Origin: Acidimicrobiaceae bacterium
GTDB taxonomy: Bacteria > Actinomycetota > Acidimicrobiia > Acidimicrobiales > Salinilacustritrichaceae
Direction: 5' to 3'
NCBI GenBank assembly: GCA_003476595.1
Contig: DMTU01000324.1
Coordinates: 1 to 9,280 of the forward strand
DNA length: 9,280 nt
Position 1 is the stretch's first letter. Each line of letters opens with the position of its first letter. The notes below the pieces were generated by a model. The model worked only from the letters and a program-made list of their open reading frames with translations, was not told where the DNA came from and searched no databases. Shown here in pieces: positions 1 through 6,521 of this stretch. Position numbers and translations under genes: made by a program.

Positions 1-428
1 CCGGCGCCGGCCTGCCCGCCGACGGCCTCGGGCACAAGCAGCGGCTGGTCCGCACCGCGGTCGACCGGGCGCGCGACCTCGACGATCCGGTCGACGTGCT
101 CGCCGACGTGGGCGGGCTGGAGATCGCCGCGCTCGCCGGCCTCCACCTGGCCGCCGCCGCCCGCCGGGTGCCCACCATCGTCGACGGCGTCATCGGTGGC
201 GCCGCCCTGTGCGTGGCCGAGGCCATCGCGCCCGGGACCGCCGCCCACGTCGTCGGCGGGCACCGCTCGACCGAGCCGGCCGCCACCGCAGCGCTGGCCC
301 ACCTCGCCCTCGAGCCCCTGCTGGCGCTGGACCTCCGCCTCGGCGAGGGCACCGGCGCGTGCCTGGCGATCCCCCTGGTGCAGGCCGCCTGCCGCGCCCT
401 GCGCGACCTGGCCGACCTGCCGGACTGA
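1..428 (+). CDS. cobT: CobT, nicotinate-nucleotide--dimethylbenzimidazole phosphoribosyltransferase (3' part, 5' end outside window)
   Basis: This enzyme moves phosphoribose from nicotinate mononucleotide to 5,6-dimethylbenzimidazole, giving alpha-ribazole phosphate for the lower ligand of cobalamin. The visible 141 residues (first full codon at base 3, TGA at 426-428) are the C-terminal two fifths of the usual ~350-residue protein. Family landmarks seen in order are GAGL near the cut edge, DVLADVGGLEIAALAG (residues 31-46 of the fragment), the VPTIVDG strand (56-62), GGHRSTEP (85-92), and LRLGEGTGA near the end. The glutamate in GEGTG (residue 115 of the fragment) matches the catalytic base described for Salmonella CobT (Glu317). 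The C-terminus is complete. The gene stops 12 bp before the stop codon of the convergent carboxylate-amine ligase. No other cobalamin gene is visible, so its operon partners must lie to the left. Confidence 0.93.
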   Translation, partial: GAGLPADGLGHKQRLVRTAVDRARDLDDPVDVLADVGGLEIAALAGLHLAAAARRVPTIVDGVIGGAALCVAEAIAPGTAAHVVGGHRSTEPAATAALAHLALEPLLALDLRLGEGTGACLAIPLVQAACRALRDLADLPD

Positions 429-440
429 TGGGCTGGCGGG

Positions 441-1631
441 TCAGCGCATCCGGTCGAGGACCATGTCGATGACCGGGCCGCCCGAGGTCTCCTCGGCGCG
501 GGTCAGGCGCTGGGCGCTGGCCCCGGTGCCCCGGGAGATCAGCTGCTCCACCAGCTCGGTCACGACCCCGTCGTCCCGGTAGTGCTCGAGCCCCGGGCGG
601 GCCATGTCGAGGAGCGAGCGGACCACGTCCTCGGCCGGTCGCTGCTCCATCGCCGCCAGGTCCACCAGGTCGCGGCGCATGCCGTAGCGGGCGGCGTGCC
701 ACACCGCGGCGCGCTGGACGTGGCGGCTCGGGATGGACGGCAGCGTCTCCGGCGCGTTCAGGGCCGTCCAGCACAGGCCCCGGATGAGACCGGTGACCGC
801 GACGACGTCGTCGACGTGCAGGAACGTGTCGCACACCCGGAACTCGACGGTCGGGTGGCGCAGCGATGGCCGCACCCACCAGTACAGGTGGGTCTCGTCC
901 TCGATGGCGCCGACCGTGATCAGGTCGTCGATGATCTGCTGCAGCTCCTCCGGCGAGGAGATCGACGGCGGCATGCCTGACGTCGGCCAGCGCGACCAGA
1001 TCACCGTGCGGTAGCTGGCGTAGCCGGTGTCCTCCGCCTGCCAGTAGGGCGAGTTCGTGGACATGGCCAGCAGGGTCGGCAACCAGGCACCTGCTGCGGC
1101 CAGGACGGCGACGCGATCATCCGGATCCGAGATGCCGACGTGGACGTGGCACCCGCAGATGACGTGCTCCCGGGCCAGGAGGCGGAAGCGGTCCTCCATG
1201 ACCTCGTAGCGCTCCTCGTCGGTGTCGACGGCCTGGTGACGCCAGCTCGAGAAGGGGTGCGTCGCCACTGCGGCAGCGGCCAGCCCCAGCTCGTCGCCGG
1301 CGGCGCGGAGGCGGTCCCGCTTGGCGACGACCTCGTCGCGCAGCGACGCCAGGTCGGTGCACACGGGGGTGTCGACCTCGACCTGGCACCGGTTCAGCTC
1401 GGCGCTGACGTGCTCGCCGAGGTCGCCGACCTCGGCGATGAGCTCGGGACCCCGGGGGACGAGCTCGCGCGTCTCGCGGTCGACCACGAGGAACTCCTCC
1501 TCCACCCCGAGGGTCTCGGTGACCTCCCGGCCGCCGACGGTGGTGCGGGTCGCCGGGCGGGCGGGTGGGGTCGGACGGTCGGTCAGCTGCGACGCGCGGC
1601 CGTTGGCGGGCTGCGGGGAGGACGTGAGCAT
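441..1631 (-). CDS. GCS2-family carboxylate-amine ligase (YbdK-like, glutamate--cysteine ligase-related)
   Basis: Members of the GCS2 family use ATP to join the gamma-carboxylate of glutamate to an amine. E. coli YbdK does this weakly with cysteine, and the true substrate of most bacterial members is unknown. The protein is 396 residues. A 38-residue polar, proline-rich leader precedes the conserved start TLGVEEEFLVVD (40-51). Later motifs are ELNRCQVEVDTPV (78-90), CGCHVHVGI (159-167), NSPYWQAEDTGYASYR (193-208), SRWPTSGMP (213-221) and TVEFRVCDT (261-269), which together carry the acidic and histidine residues of the ATP/metal site. I chose ATG 1631 because AAGGA lies 7 nt upstream; longer in-frame starts would run into the divergent gene. 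It is divergent from the C26 hydrolase and ATP-grasp ligase, which suggests a shared pathway. A role in glutathione or ergothioneine synthesis is possible but not supported by neighbours. Confidence 0.9.
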   Translation of the reverse strand: MLTSSPQPANGRASQLTDRPTPPARPATRTTVGGREVTETLGVEEEFLVVDRETRELVPRGPELIAEVGDLGEHVSAELNRCQVEVDTPVCTDLASLRDEVVAKRDRLRAAGDELGLAAAAVATHPFSSWRHQAVDTDEERYEVMEDRFRLLAREHVICGCHVHVGISDPDDRVAVLAAAGAWLPTLLAMSTNSPYWQAEDTGYASYRTVIWSRWPTSGMPPSISSPEELQQIIDDLITVGAIEDETHLYWWVRPSLRHPTVEFRVCDTFLHVDDVVAVTGLIRGLCWTALNAPETLPSIPSRHVQRAAVWHAARYGMRRDLVDLAAMEQRPAEDVVRSLLDMARPGLEHYRDDGVVTELVEQLISRGTGASAQRLTRAEETSGGPVIDMVLDRMR

Positions 1632-1638
1632 CGGGGAT

Positions 1639-1645
1639 TCCTTCC
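1639..1645 (-). promoter_or_regulatory. Shine-Dalgarno site of the carboxylate-amine ligase gene
   Basis: On the minus strand GGAAGGA ends 7 nt before ATG 1631. This is a good anti-SD match at normal spacing and decides this start over the upstream in-frame codons at up to 1796. It contrasts with the divergent C26 gene, which has no such site. Confidence 0.75.
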
Positions 1646-1704
1646 CGGTCGGTCGGCGGCATAGGACTCGTCCGGACCGGCGTCTGGCGAGGGGCCCATC
1701 CGGA

Positions 1705-1710
1705 TACGGT
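1705..1710 (+). promoter_or_regulatory. Candidate -10 box (TACGGT) for leaderless transcription of the C26 hydrolase gene
   Basis: TACGGT fits the actinobacterial TAnnnT -10 pattern. Only 6 nt separate it from the GTG at 1717, so the predicted transcript would begin on or next to the start codon. No Shine-Dalgarno sequence lies in between, and no convincing -35 box is visible. The box sits in the 85-bp divergent gap shared with the carboxylate-amine ligase gene. This is inference from position and pattern only. Confidence 0.4.
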
Positions 1711-1716
1711 CGCCCC

Positions 1717-2454
1717 GTGCCCCCGCTCGTCGGCATCACCAGCTCCCCTGCGCTCCGGCGGTCCCCCGTCCTCGAGGTCGACCGGTCCCTCACCACCCTG
1801 GACCGCGCCTACGTCGACGCCGTGACCGATGCCGAGGGTGCGGCGATCATCCTGCCGGTGCAGTCGCCCGGCAACGCTGCGGTCTCGGTCGAGCACCTCG
1901 ACGCCCTCGTCCTGTCCGGGGGCGGCGACGTGGCTCCCGAGCGCTACGGCGCCACCCGTCACGAGGCCTTGGGCGGCGTCGACGAGGCGCGCGATGCCTG
2001 GGAGGTGGCCCTCATCGCCCAGGCCCGGCGGCGGGGCATCCCGATCCTGGCCATCTGCCGAGGCGTGCAGATCCTCAACGTCGCCCTCGGCGGCACGCTC
2101 ATCCAGCACCTCCCCGAGCACGACGACGGCAACCCCCACCTCGTGCCCGGCGCGTTCGACGGACCGAGCCACCACGTCCGGATCACGCCCGGCACCAAGA
2201 TGGCCGACGTCCTCGACACCGAGACCATCGACGTGAACACCCTCCACCACCAGGCCATCGACCGCTGCGCCGACGACCTGGCCGTCGTCGGCTGCGACGA
2301 GCACGGCATCATCGAGGCCGTCGAGCACCCGACGCAGCCGATCCTGGGCGTCCAGTGGCACCCGGAGCTGATCACCCACGTGGACCCGCACCACCGCCTC
2401 TTCTCCTGGCTCGTCCAGCAGGCCGGCGGCGACGACCACCGCTCGGCCCGGTGA
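1717..2454 (+). CDS. Peptidase C26 family protein (gamma-glutamyl-gamma-aminobutyrate hydrolase-like, class-I amidotransferase fold)
   Basis: Proteins of this family hydrolyse gamma-glutamyl amide bonds with a Cys-His-Glu triad; E. coli PuuD cleaves gamma-glutamyl-GABA. The 245-residue length is typical. It begins VPPLVGITSS, the usual first strand. LVLSGGGDVAPERYG (65-79) holds the oxyanion-loop glycines, and AICRGVQILNVALGG (112-126) holds the nucleophile Cys114. NTLHHQAID (174-182) is the family's substrate-side motif, and GVQWHPE (211-217) supplies His215 and Glu217, so the triad is intact. Start GTG 1717 is chosen because homology begins at once and a -10-like box lies 6 nt upstream. Its TGA overlaps the GTG of the ATP-grasp gene, so the two are probably translated together. 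The true substrate is unknown; next to two ligases it may trim or recycle their gamma-glutamyl product, or supply ammonia. Confidence 0.9.
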   Translation: MPPLVGITSSPALRRSPVLEVDRSLTTLDRAYVDAVTDAEGAAIILPVQSPGNAAVSVEHLDALVLSGGGDVAPERYGATRHEALGGVDEARDAWEVALIAQARRRGIPILAICRGVQILNVALGGTLIQHLPEHDDGNPHLVPGAFDGPSHHVRITPGTKMADVLDTETIDVNTLHHQAIDRCADDLAVVGCDEHGIIEAVEHPTQPILGVQWHPELITHVDPHHRLFSWLVQQAGGDDHRSAR

Positions 2455-3434
2455 GCGCGCTCCCGCCCCCCGAGGGCTACGACGACTGCAACGAGTACAC
2501 CCGGATCATCATCGACGAGGCCCTGACCCGAGGGATCCGGGTCGTCGTCCTCGACCCCGACATCGGCGAGATGGAGCTGACCCACGACGGCCGCACCCAC
2601 ACCGTCATCCAGTCGCTCAGCGAGCTGACCTCCGCCGTCGCGTTCCGGCGCTGCGACGACAAGGCCATGACACGACGGGTCCTCACGGCAGCCGACCTGC
2701 CCGTCCCGCCCGGACGGATCGCCACCGACAACGAGGCGGATGAGGCCTTCCTCGCCGAGCACGGCTCCATCGTCGTGAAGCCGTGCCGCGGCGAGGGTGG
2801 CGCCGGGATCTCCGTGGGGGTCAGCGACGTCGACGAGCTCCGCTCGGCCATCGCCAGCGCCCGGGCCGCCTGCGATCGGGTCCTGCTCGAGGCCATGGCG
2901 CCCGGTGAGGACCTGCGGGTGCTGGTCATCGACGGCGAGGTGGTGGCCGCATCGGTGCGGCGGCCCCCGACGGTCGTCGGCGACGGGAGCAGCACCGTGC
3001 GCCAGCTCGTGGAGGCGCGCAACGAACACCGCGCCGCCGAGCTGGGACCCAACATGGTCACGCCCCTCGACGACATCACCGCGTCGTCCGTGCGCGCCGC
3101 CTGCCACACCCTGGACGACGTGCTCGACGAGGGCGTCGCGCTGGAGGTGCGCCGGACCGCCAACCTCCACACCGGCGGCACCATCCACGACATGACGCCG
3201 TGCCTCCACCCGACCCTGGCCGAGGCCGCGATCCGCGCCGCCGCTGCGCTCGACCTCCCGGTGGCCGGCATCGACCTGATGGTGCCCAGCCCCGAGGGAC
3301 CCGAGCACGTGTGCATCGAGGTGAACGAGCAGCCCGGCCTGGCCAACCACGAGCCCCAGCCCACCGCGCCGCGCTACCTGGACCTGCTCTTCCCCGCCAC
3401 CACCGCGCCGGACGCACCACCACCCCGTTCCTGA
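2451..3434 (+). CDS. ATP-grasp ligase, resembles the ligase part of N-acetylglutaminylglutamine synthetase (no acetyltransferase domain)
   Basis: ATP-grasp enzymes form peptide-like bonds through an acyl-phosphate. This 327-residue protein has a pre-ATP-grasp region (1-70, ending in SLSELTSAVAFRRCDDK), the ATP-binding stretch VVKPCRGEGGAGISVGV (108-124, Lys110), the GDGSSTVRQLVEARN segment (177-191) also found in cyanophycin synthetases, RRTANLHTGGTIHD (234-247), and the metal site with Asp275 (GIDLMV) and Glu290/Asn292 (IEVNEQPGLANHEPQP). From memory, the TANLHTGGTIHD and PGLANHEPQPTA blocks are most like N-acetylglutaminylglutamine synthetase of the NAGGN osmolyte pathway, whose usual form is ~550-600 residues with an N-terminal GNAT domain. 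That domain is absent here, and there is no room for it because GTG 2451 overlaps the C26 stop codon (GTGA). A cyanophycin-synthetase-like or RimK-like ligase is the alternative. The substrate is unknown. Confidence 0.85.
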   Translation: MSALPPPEGYDDCNEYTRIIIDEALTRGIRVVVLDPDIGEMELTHDGRTHTVIQSLSELTSAVAFRRCDDKAMTRRVLTAADLPVPPGRIATDNEADEAFLAEHGSIVVKPCRGEGGAGISVGVSDVDELRSAIASARAACDRVLLEAMAPGEDLRVLVIDGEVVAASVRRPPTVVGDGSSTVRQLVEARNEHRAAELGPNMVTPLDDITASSVRAACHTLDDVLDEGVALEVRRTANLHTGGTIHDMTPCLHPTLAEAAIRAAAALDLPVAGIDLMVPSPEGPEHVCIEVNEQPGLANHEPQPTAPRYLDLLFPATTAPDAPPPRS

Positions 3435-3468
3435 CGCGCACATCGACCGTCGACGGTCGATCCGCGCG
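3435..3468. terminator. Inverted repeat between convergent genes, likely bidirectional terminator
   Basis: Bases 3442-3461 form a perfect 20-bp palindrome (halves ATCGACCGTC and GACGGTCGAT). After a two-base mismatch on each side, CGCGC at 3435-3439 pairs with GCGCG at 3464-3468. It starts right after the TGA of the ATP-grasp gene and ends about 20 bp from the folE stop codon, so both convergent transcripts would form the hairpin. No T-run follows on either strand, so intrinsic termination would be of the U-poor type proposed for high-GC actinobacteria. A DNA-binding site is the alternative. Confidence 0.6.
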
Positions 3469-3487
3469 CAGGGAACGGATCTCGGGG

Positions 3488-4102
3488 CTACATGTCGATG
3501 AGGCGCATCGCTTCGTAGCGGGTGGCGGTGTTGGAGCGGAACAGGCCGCGGACCGCCGAGGTCACCGTGGTGGTGCCGGCCTTGCGCACGCCGCGCATCG
3601 ACATGCAGAGGTGCTCGGCCTGCACGACGACGAGCACGCCCCGGGGGTTGAGCACGCGCTCGAGCGCATCGGCGATCTGCACCGTGAGGCGCTCCTGGAC
3701 CTGGGGCCGCCGGGCGTAGACGTCGGCCAGGCGAGCGAGCTTGGACAGCCCGGTGATGCGGCCGTCCTCGCCCGGGATGTAGGCGATGTGGGCCTTGCCG
3801 ATGAAGGGGATGAGGTGGTGCTCGCACGCCGAGTAGATCGGGATGTCGCGCACCATGACCATCTCGTCGTGGTCGGCCTCGAAGGTGGTCTTGAGGTGCT
3901 TCTCCGGCGTGTCGTGCAGCCCGGCGAAGATCTCGGCGTACATGCGAGCGACGCGGGCCGGCGTGTCGAGCAGGCCGTCGCGGTCGGGGTCCTCGCCGAT
4001 CGCCTCCAGGATCTCGCGGACGGCCGCGGCGATGCGGGGCTGGTCGACTTCGGGGGCGAGGTTCGGACGCTCGTCGTCGGCGTCCGCCGGGATGACGCTC
4101 AC
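3488..4102 (-). CDS. folE: GTP cyclohydrolase I (FolE, type IA)
   Basis: FolE converts GTP to 7,8-dihydroneopterin triphosphate, the first step of tetrahydrofolate synthesis, in the cytoplasm as a homodecamer. The 204 residues match the usual ~200. Zinc ligands are Cys93 and His96 in [10 protein letters not shown] (91-100) and Cys166 in [10 protein letters not shown] (162-171). His95 corresponds to the catalytic histidine 112 of E. coli. [10 protein letters not shown] (102-111), GLSKLARL (118-125) and [10 protein letters not shown] (131-140) are textbook family blocks, and this metal set marks the zinc-dependent type IA enzyme. I chose GTG 4102, which overlaps the ftsH stop codon as GTGA. An upstream GTG at 4144 would only add 14 non-conserved residues inside ftsH and has no Shine-Dalgarno site. 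It is probably translated by coupling to ftsH. No folP, folB or folK follows; the strand switches after this gene. Confidence 0.96.
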   Translation of the reverse strand: MSVIPADADDERPNLAPEVDQPRIAAAVREILEAIGEDPDRDGLLDTPARVARMYAEIFAGLHDTPEKHLKTTFEADHDEMVMVRDIPIYSACEHHLIPFIGKAHIAYIPGEDGRITGLSKLARLADVYARRPQVQERLTVQIADALERVLNPRGVLVVVQAEHLCMSMRGVRKAGTTTVTSAVRGLFRSNTATRYEAMRLIDM

Positions 4103-6189
4103 GTGCCGGATGCGCCGGGTCGGACCCGCCAGCGTGGGCGCCACCGGGGGCGGGGCGGGGCCGGACGAGCCGGCACCGCGCCGGCGTCCTCGACCGGCGC
4201 GGCCTCGCTGGCGGTGACGGGGGCTCGTTCGGGCTCGGAGGCGGCCTCCGGCTCGGGAGGCGGCGGTGGTGCGTCGGCGAGGCCGGACGCATCGGCGTCG
4301 ACCCAGGTCTCGAGGTCGCCGAAGATCTCCTGCAGCTCCTTGTCGCCCAGCGTCTCGTGCTCGAGCATCTCCTCGGCGAGCTTGTCGAGGGTGGCGCGGT
4401 AGGTGGTGAGGATGGCGCGCGCCCGGGCGTGGGCGTCGTTCACCAGCAGGCGCACCTCGGTGTCGATCGTGGCCGCCACGGAATCGGAGTAGTTGGCCTC
4501 GTGGCCGTAGTCCTTGCCGAGGAACACCTCGCCCTGCTTGGCGCCGAGGGCGATGGGGCCCACGGCGTCGCTCATGCCGTAGGTGGTGACCATGGCCCGG
4601 GCGATGTCGGTGGCCTTGTCGATGTCATCGGCGGCGCCGGTGGTGATGTCGCCGAACACCACCTCCTCCGCGGTGCGGCCGCCGAGGAGCATGGCGAGGC
4701 GGTCGATGAGCTCGGCCTTGGTGTGGGTGTAGCGGTCCTCGGTGGGCAGGGCGAGGGTCCAGCCCAGGGCGCGGCCGCGGGCGACGATGGAGACCTTGTG
4801 GATCGGGTCGCAGTGCTCGAGCAGGTGGCCGACCAGGGCGTGGCCGCCCTCGTGGTAGGCGGTGACCCGACGCTCCTTGTCGGACATGACGCGGGTCTTG
4901 CGCTCGGGGCCGGCGAGCACGCGGTCGATGGCGGACTCGACGGTGTGCATGTCGATCGTGTCCACCGAACGGCGGGCGGCCATCAGGGCGGCCTCGTTCA
5001 TGAGGTTGGCCAGGTCGGCGCCGGTGAAGCCGGGCGTGCGGCGGGCGATGACCGCGGCGTCGACGTCGTCGGCGAGGGGCTTGCCCTTGGCGTGCACGTC
5101 GAGGATGGCCTTGCGGCCCTCGAGGTCGGGGCGGTCGACCACGATCTGGCGGTCGAAGCGGCCCGGACGCAGCAGGGCCGGGTCGAGGATGTCGGGGCGG
5201 TTGGTGGCGGCGATGAGGATGACGCCGGTGTTGGCGTCGAAGCCGTCCATCTCGACGAGGAGCTGGTTGAGCGTCTGCTCCCGCTCGTCGTGGCCGCCGC
5301 CGAGGCCGGCGCCGCGCTTGCGGCCGATGGAGTCGATCTCGTCGACGAAGATGATGGCCTTGCCCATCTTCTTGGCCGTCTGGAACAGGTCGCGCACGCG
5401 GCTGGCGCCGACGCCCACGAACATCTCCATGAAGTCCGAGCCGGTCACCGACAGGAACGGCACGCCGGCCTCGCCGGCCACGGCTCGGGCGATGAGGGTC
5501 TTGCCGGTGCCGGGCGGGCCCACGAGCAGCACGCCCTTGGGGATGCGGGCGCCGATCTCGGCGAACTTCTCGGGATGGCGCAGGAAGTCCACCACCTCGG
5601 TGATCTCCTGCTTGACGCCCTCGTAGCCGGCGACGTCGTCGAAGGTGGTGCCGGGGCGCTCGGTGTCGTAGGGCTTGGCCTTCGACTTGCCGATGTTCAT
5701 CACGCCGCTCATCTGGCCCTGGGCCCGGCGCTGCATCCAGATGAAGAAGCCGATGAACAGGCCGAACACGATGATGTAGGGGAGGATGGCGGCGATGAAG
5801 CTCGGCGAGGGCGTCACGTAGCTGACCTCGACGCCCTGGTCCCGCAGGATCCGCAGGTCCTCGTCGGGGATGCCGCCGTCGACCGGGCCGGTCGTGGTGA
5901 AGAGGGTGCCGTCCTCCAGCTCGCCGTCGATGTCGCCGTTGTTGTTGTCGATCTCGATGTCCTGCACCCGGCCGTCGATGACGGCGGTGCGGAACTCGCT
6001 GTAGGTGAGGTCCTCCCGGGGCTCGCTCGGGAAGAACCCGGCGAGCACGAACCCGAGCAGGAGGACGCCGACCAGCACCCACAGGGACCAGCGGGGCAGC
6101 CCGCCGAGCCGGGCGCTGGCGCCCCGCGCGCCACCCTTGGACTCGCGGCCCGGCGGCGGGGGAGGCGGCGGAGGCGACTGCGGCTGCAT
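4099..6189 (-). CDS. ftsH: FtsH, ATP-dependent membrane zinc metalloprotease
   Basis: FtsH is a hexameric membrane-anchored AAA+ protease that degrades misfolded membrane proteins and selected regulators. The 696 residues hold, in order, a proline run (6-13) and polar leader, TM1 (about 34-53), an extracytoplasmic domain (54-130), TM2 (about 131-152), Walker A GPPGTGKT (224-231), pore loop MFVGVG (256-261), Walker B FVDEID (281-286), the second region of homology [20 protein letters not shown] (328-347), and the protease site HEGGH (446-450) with Asp522 as third zinc ligand. HEGGH replaces the common HEAGH but keeps HExxH. The last ~60 residues (from 638) are a Pro/Glu/Ala-rich tail ending in a PRWR repeat, unlikely to be folded. 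ATG 6189 is chosen because a TATCCT box lies 6 nt upstream; longer in-frame starts cross the divergent promoter. folE overlaps its stop codon. Confidence 0.98.
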   Translation of the reverse strand: MQPQSPPPPPPPPGRESKGGARGASARLGGLPRWSLWVLVGVLLLGFVLAGFFPSEPREDLTYSEFRTAVIDGRVQDIEIDNNNGDIDGELEDGTLFTTTGPVDGGIPDEDLRILRDQGVEVSYVTPSPSFIAAILPYIIVFGLFIGFFIWMQRRAQGQMSGVMNIGKSKAKPYDTERPGTTFDDVAGYEGVKQEITEVVDFLRHPEKFAEIGARIPKGVLLVGPPGTGKTLIARAVAGEAGVPFLSVTGSDFMEMFVGVGASRVRDLFQTAKKMGKAIIFVDEIDSIGRKRGAGLGGGHDEREQTLNQLLVEMDGFDANTGVILIAATNRPDILDPALLRPGRFDRQIVVDRPDLEGRKAILDVHAKGKPLADDVDAAVIARRTPGFTGADLANLMNEAALMAARRSVDTIDMHTVESAIDRVLAGPERKTRVMSDKERRVTAYHEGGHALVGHLLEHCDPIHKVSIVARGRALGWTLALPTEDRYTHTKAELIDRLAMLLGGRTAEEVVFGDITTGAADDIDKATDIARAMVTTYGMSDAVGPIALGAKQGEVFLGKDYGHEANYSDSVAATIDTEVRLLVNDAHARARAILTTYRATLDKLAEEMLEHETLGDKELQEIFGDLETWVDADASGLADAPPPPPEPEAASEPERAPVTASEAAPVEDAGAVPARPAPPRPRWRPRWRVRPGASGT

Positions 6190-6195
6190 GGGCCC

Positions 6196-6201
6196 AGGAT
6201 A
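6196..6201 (-). promoter_or_regulatory. Candidate -10 box (TATCCT) for leaderless transcription of ftsH
   Basis: On the minus strand TATCCT (a TAnnnT match) is followed by exactly 6 nt, GGGCCC, and then the ATG of ftsH. The spacing equals that at the C26 gene. No Shine-Dalgarno site is present and no clear -35 box is seen. It lies in the 97-bp gap between the divergent ftsH and DUF3499 genes. Confidence 0.45.
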
Positions 6202-6272
6202 CGGGTCGGGGCCGACGGTCGGACGTGCAGGCCCGTCGGCCCGGTGTCCACCGCGGTCGACCCGGCCCTCGC

Positions 6273-6278
6273 TACCCT
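6273..6278 (+). promoter_or_regulatory. Candidate -10 box (TACCCT) for the DUF3499 gene
   Basis: TACCCT fits TAnnnT and ends 8 nt before GTG 6287, again with no Shine-Dalgarno site in between. The transcript would be leaderless or have a leader of one or two bases. It faces away from the ftsH box in the same 97-bp gap; no convincing -35 element is visible. Confidence 0.35.
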
Positions 6279-6286
6279 GCTGCCTC

Positions 6287-6514
6287 GTGAGTGCCAGCTG
6301 CTCTCGTCCTGCGTGCCAGCGGAGCCCGGCCGCGACCCTCACCTACGACTACGCGTCCCGGGTGGCGACCGTGGACCACCTCGCGCCGTCGCACCCGATG
6401 CAGTACGACCTGTGCGTGGAGCACACCGAGCGGCTGTCGGTCCCCAACGGCTGGTCCCTCGTCGACCGGCGCATCGGCAACGTGGTCGACCTCCACGGCC
6501 AGCTCGCCTCCTGA
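6287..6514 (+). CDS. DUF3499 family protein, small putative zinc-binding protein
   Basis: A 75-residue protein of unknown function that I recognise as DUF3499, a family found in actinobacteria. It opens with CSRPACQRSPAATLTYDYAS (5-24), the family signature, then has YDLCVEHTERLSVPNGW (40-56). Cys5-x4-Cys10 and Cys43-x2-His46 are spaced like a zinc-binding site; this is my inference, not established for the family as far as I know. The first cysteine comes only four residues after the GTG start, so a longer start is unlikely, and a TAnnnT box sits just upstream. There is no membrane segment or signal peptide. The CPBP protease gene begins 7 bp after its stop codon, so the two are almost certainly co-transcribed, and a role linked to that protease or to the divergent ftsH can be suspected but not shown. 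Confidence 0.85.
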   Translation: MSASCSRPACQRSPAATLTYDYASRVATVDHLAPSHPMQYDLCVEHTERLSVPNGWSLVDRRIGNVVDLHGQLAS

Positions 6515-6521
6515 AGGTCCA

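Noticed and set aside
4103..4144. A longer folE start at GTG 4144
   Set aside because: It adds 14 residues with no family similarity inside the ftsH tail and has no Shine-Dalgarno site, while GTG 4102 gives the usual length and a GTGA overlap.
1959..4292. A 777-codon open frame on the - strand spanning the C26 gene, ATP-grasp gene and folE
   Set aside because: It crosses three well-supported genes in the wrong frame or strand, with Arg/Pro/His-rich content and no recognisable domain.
6151..6180. A GGC/GGA-rich repeat that might be a satellite or slippage tract
   Set aside because: It simply encodes the proline run at residues 6-13 of FtsH on the other strand; the copies are too few and irregular to call a repeat element.
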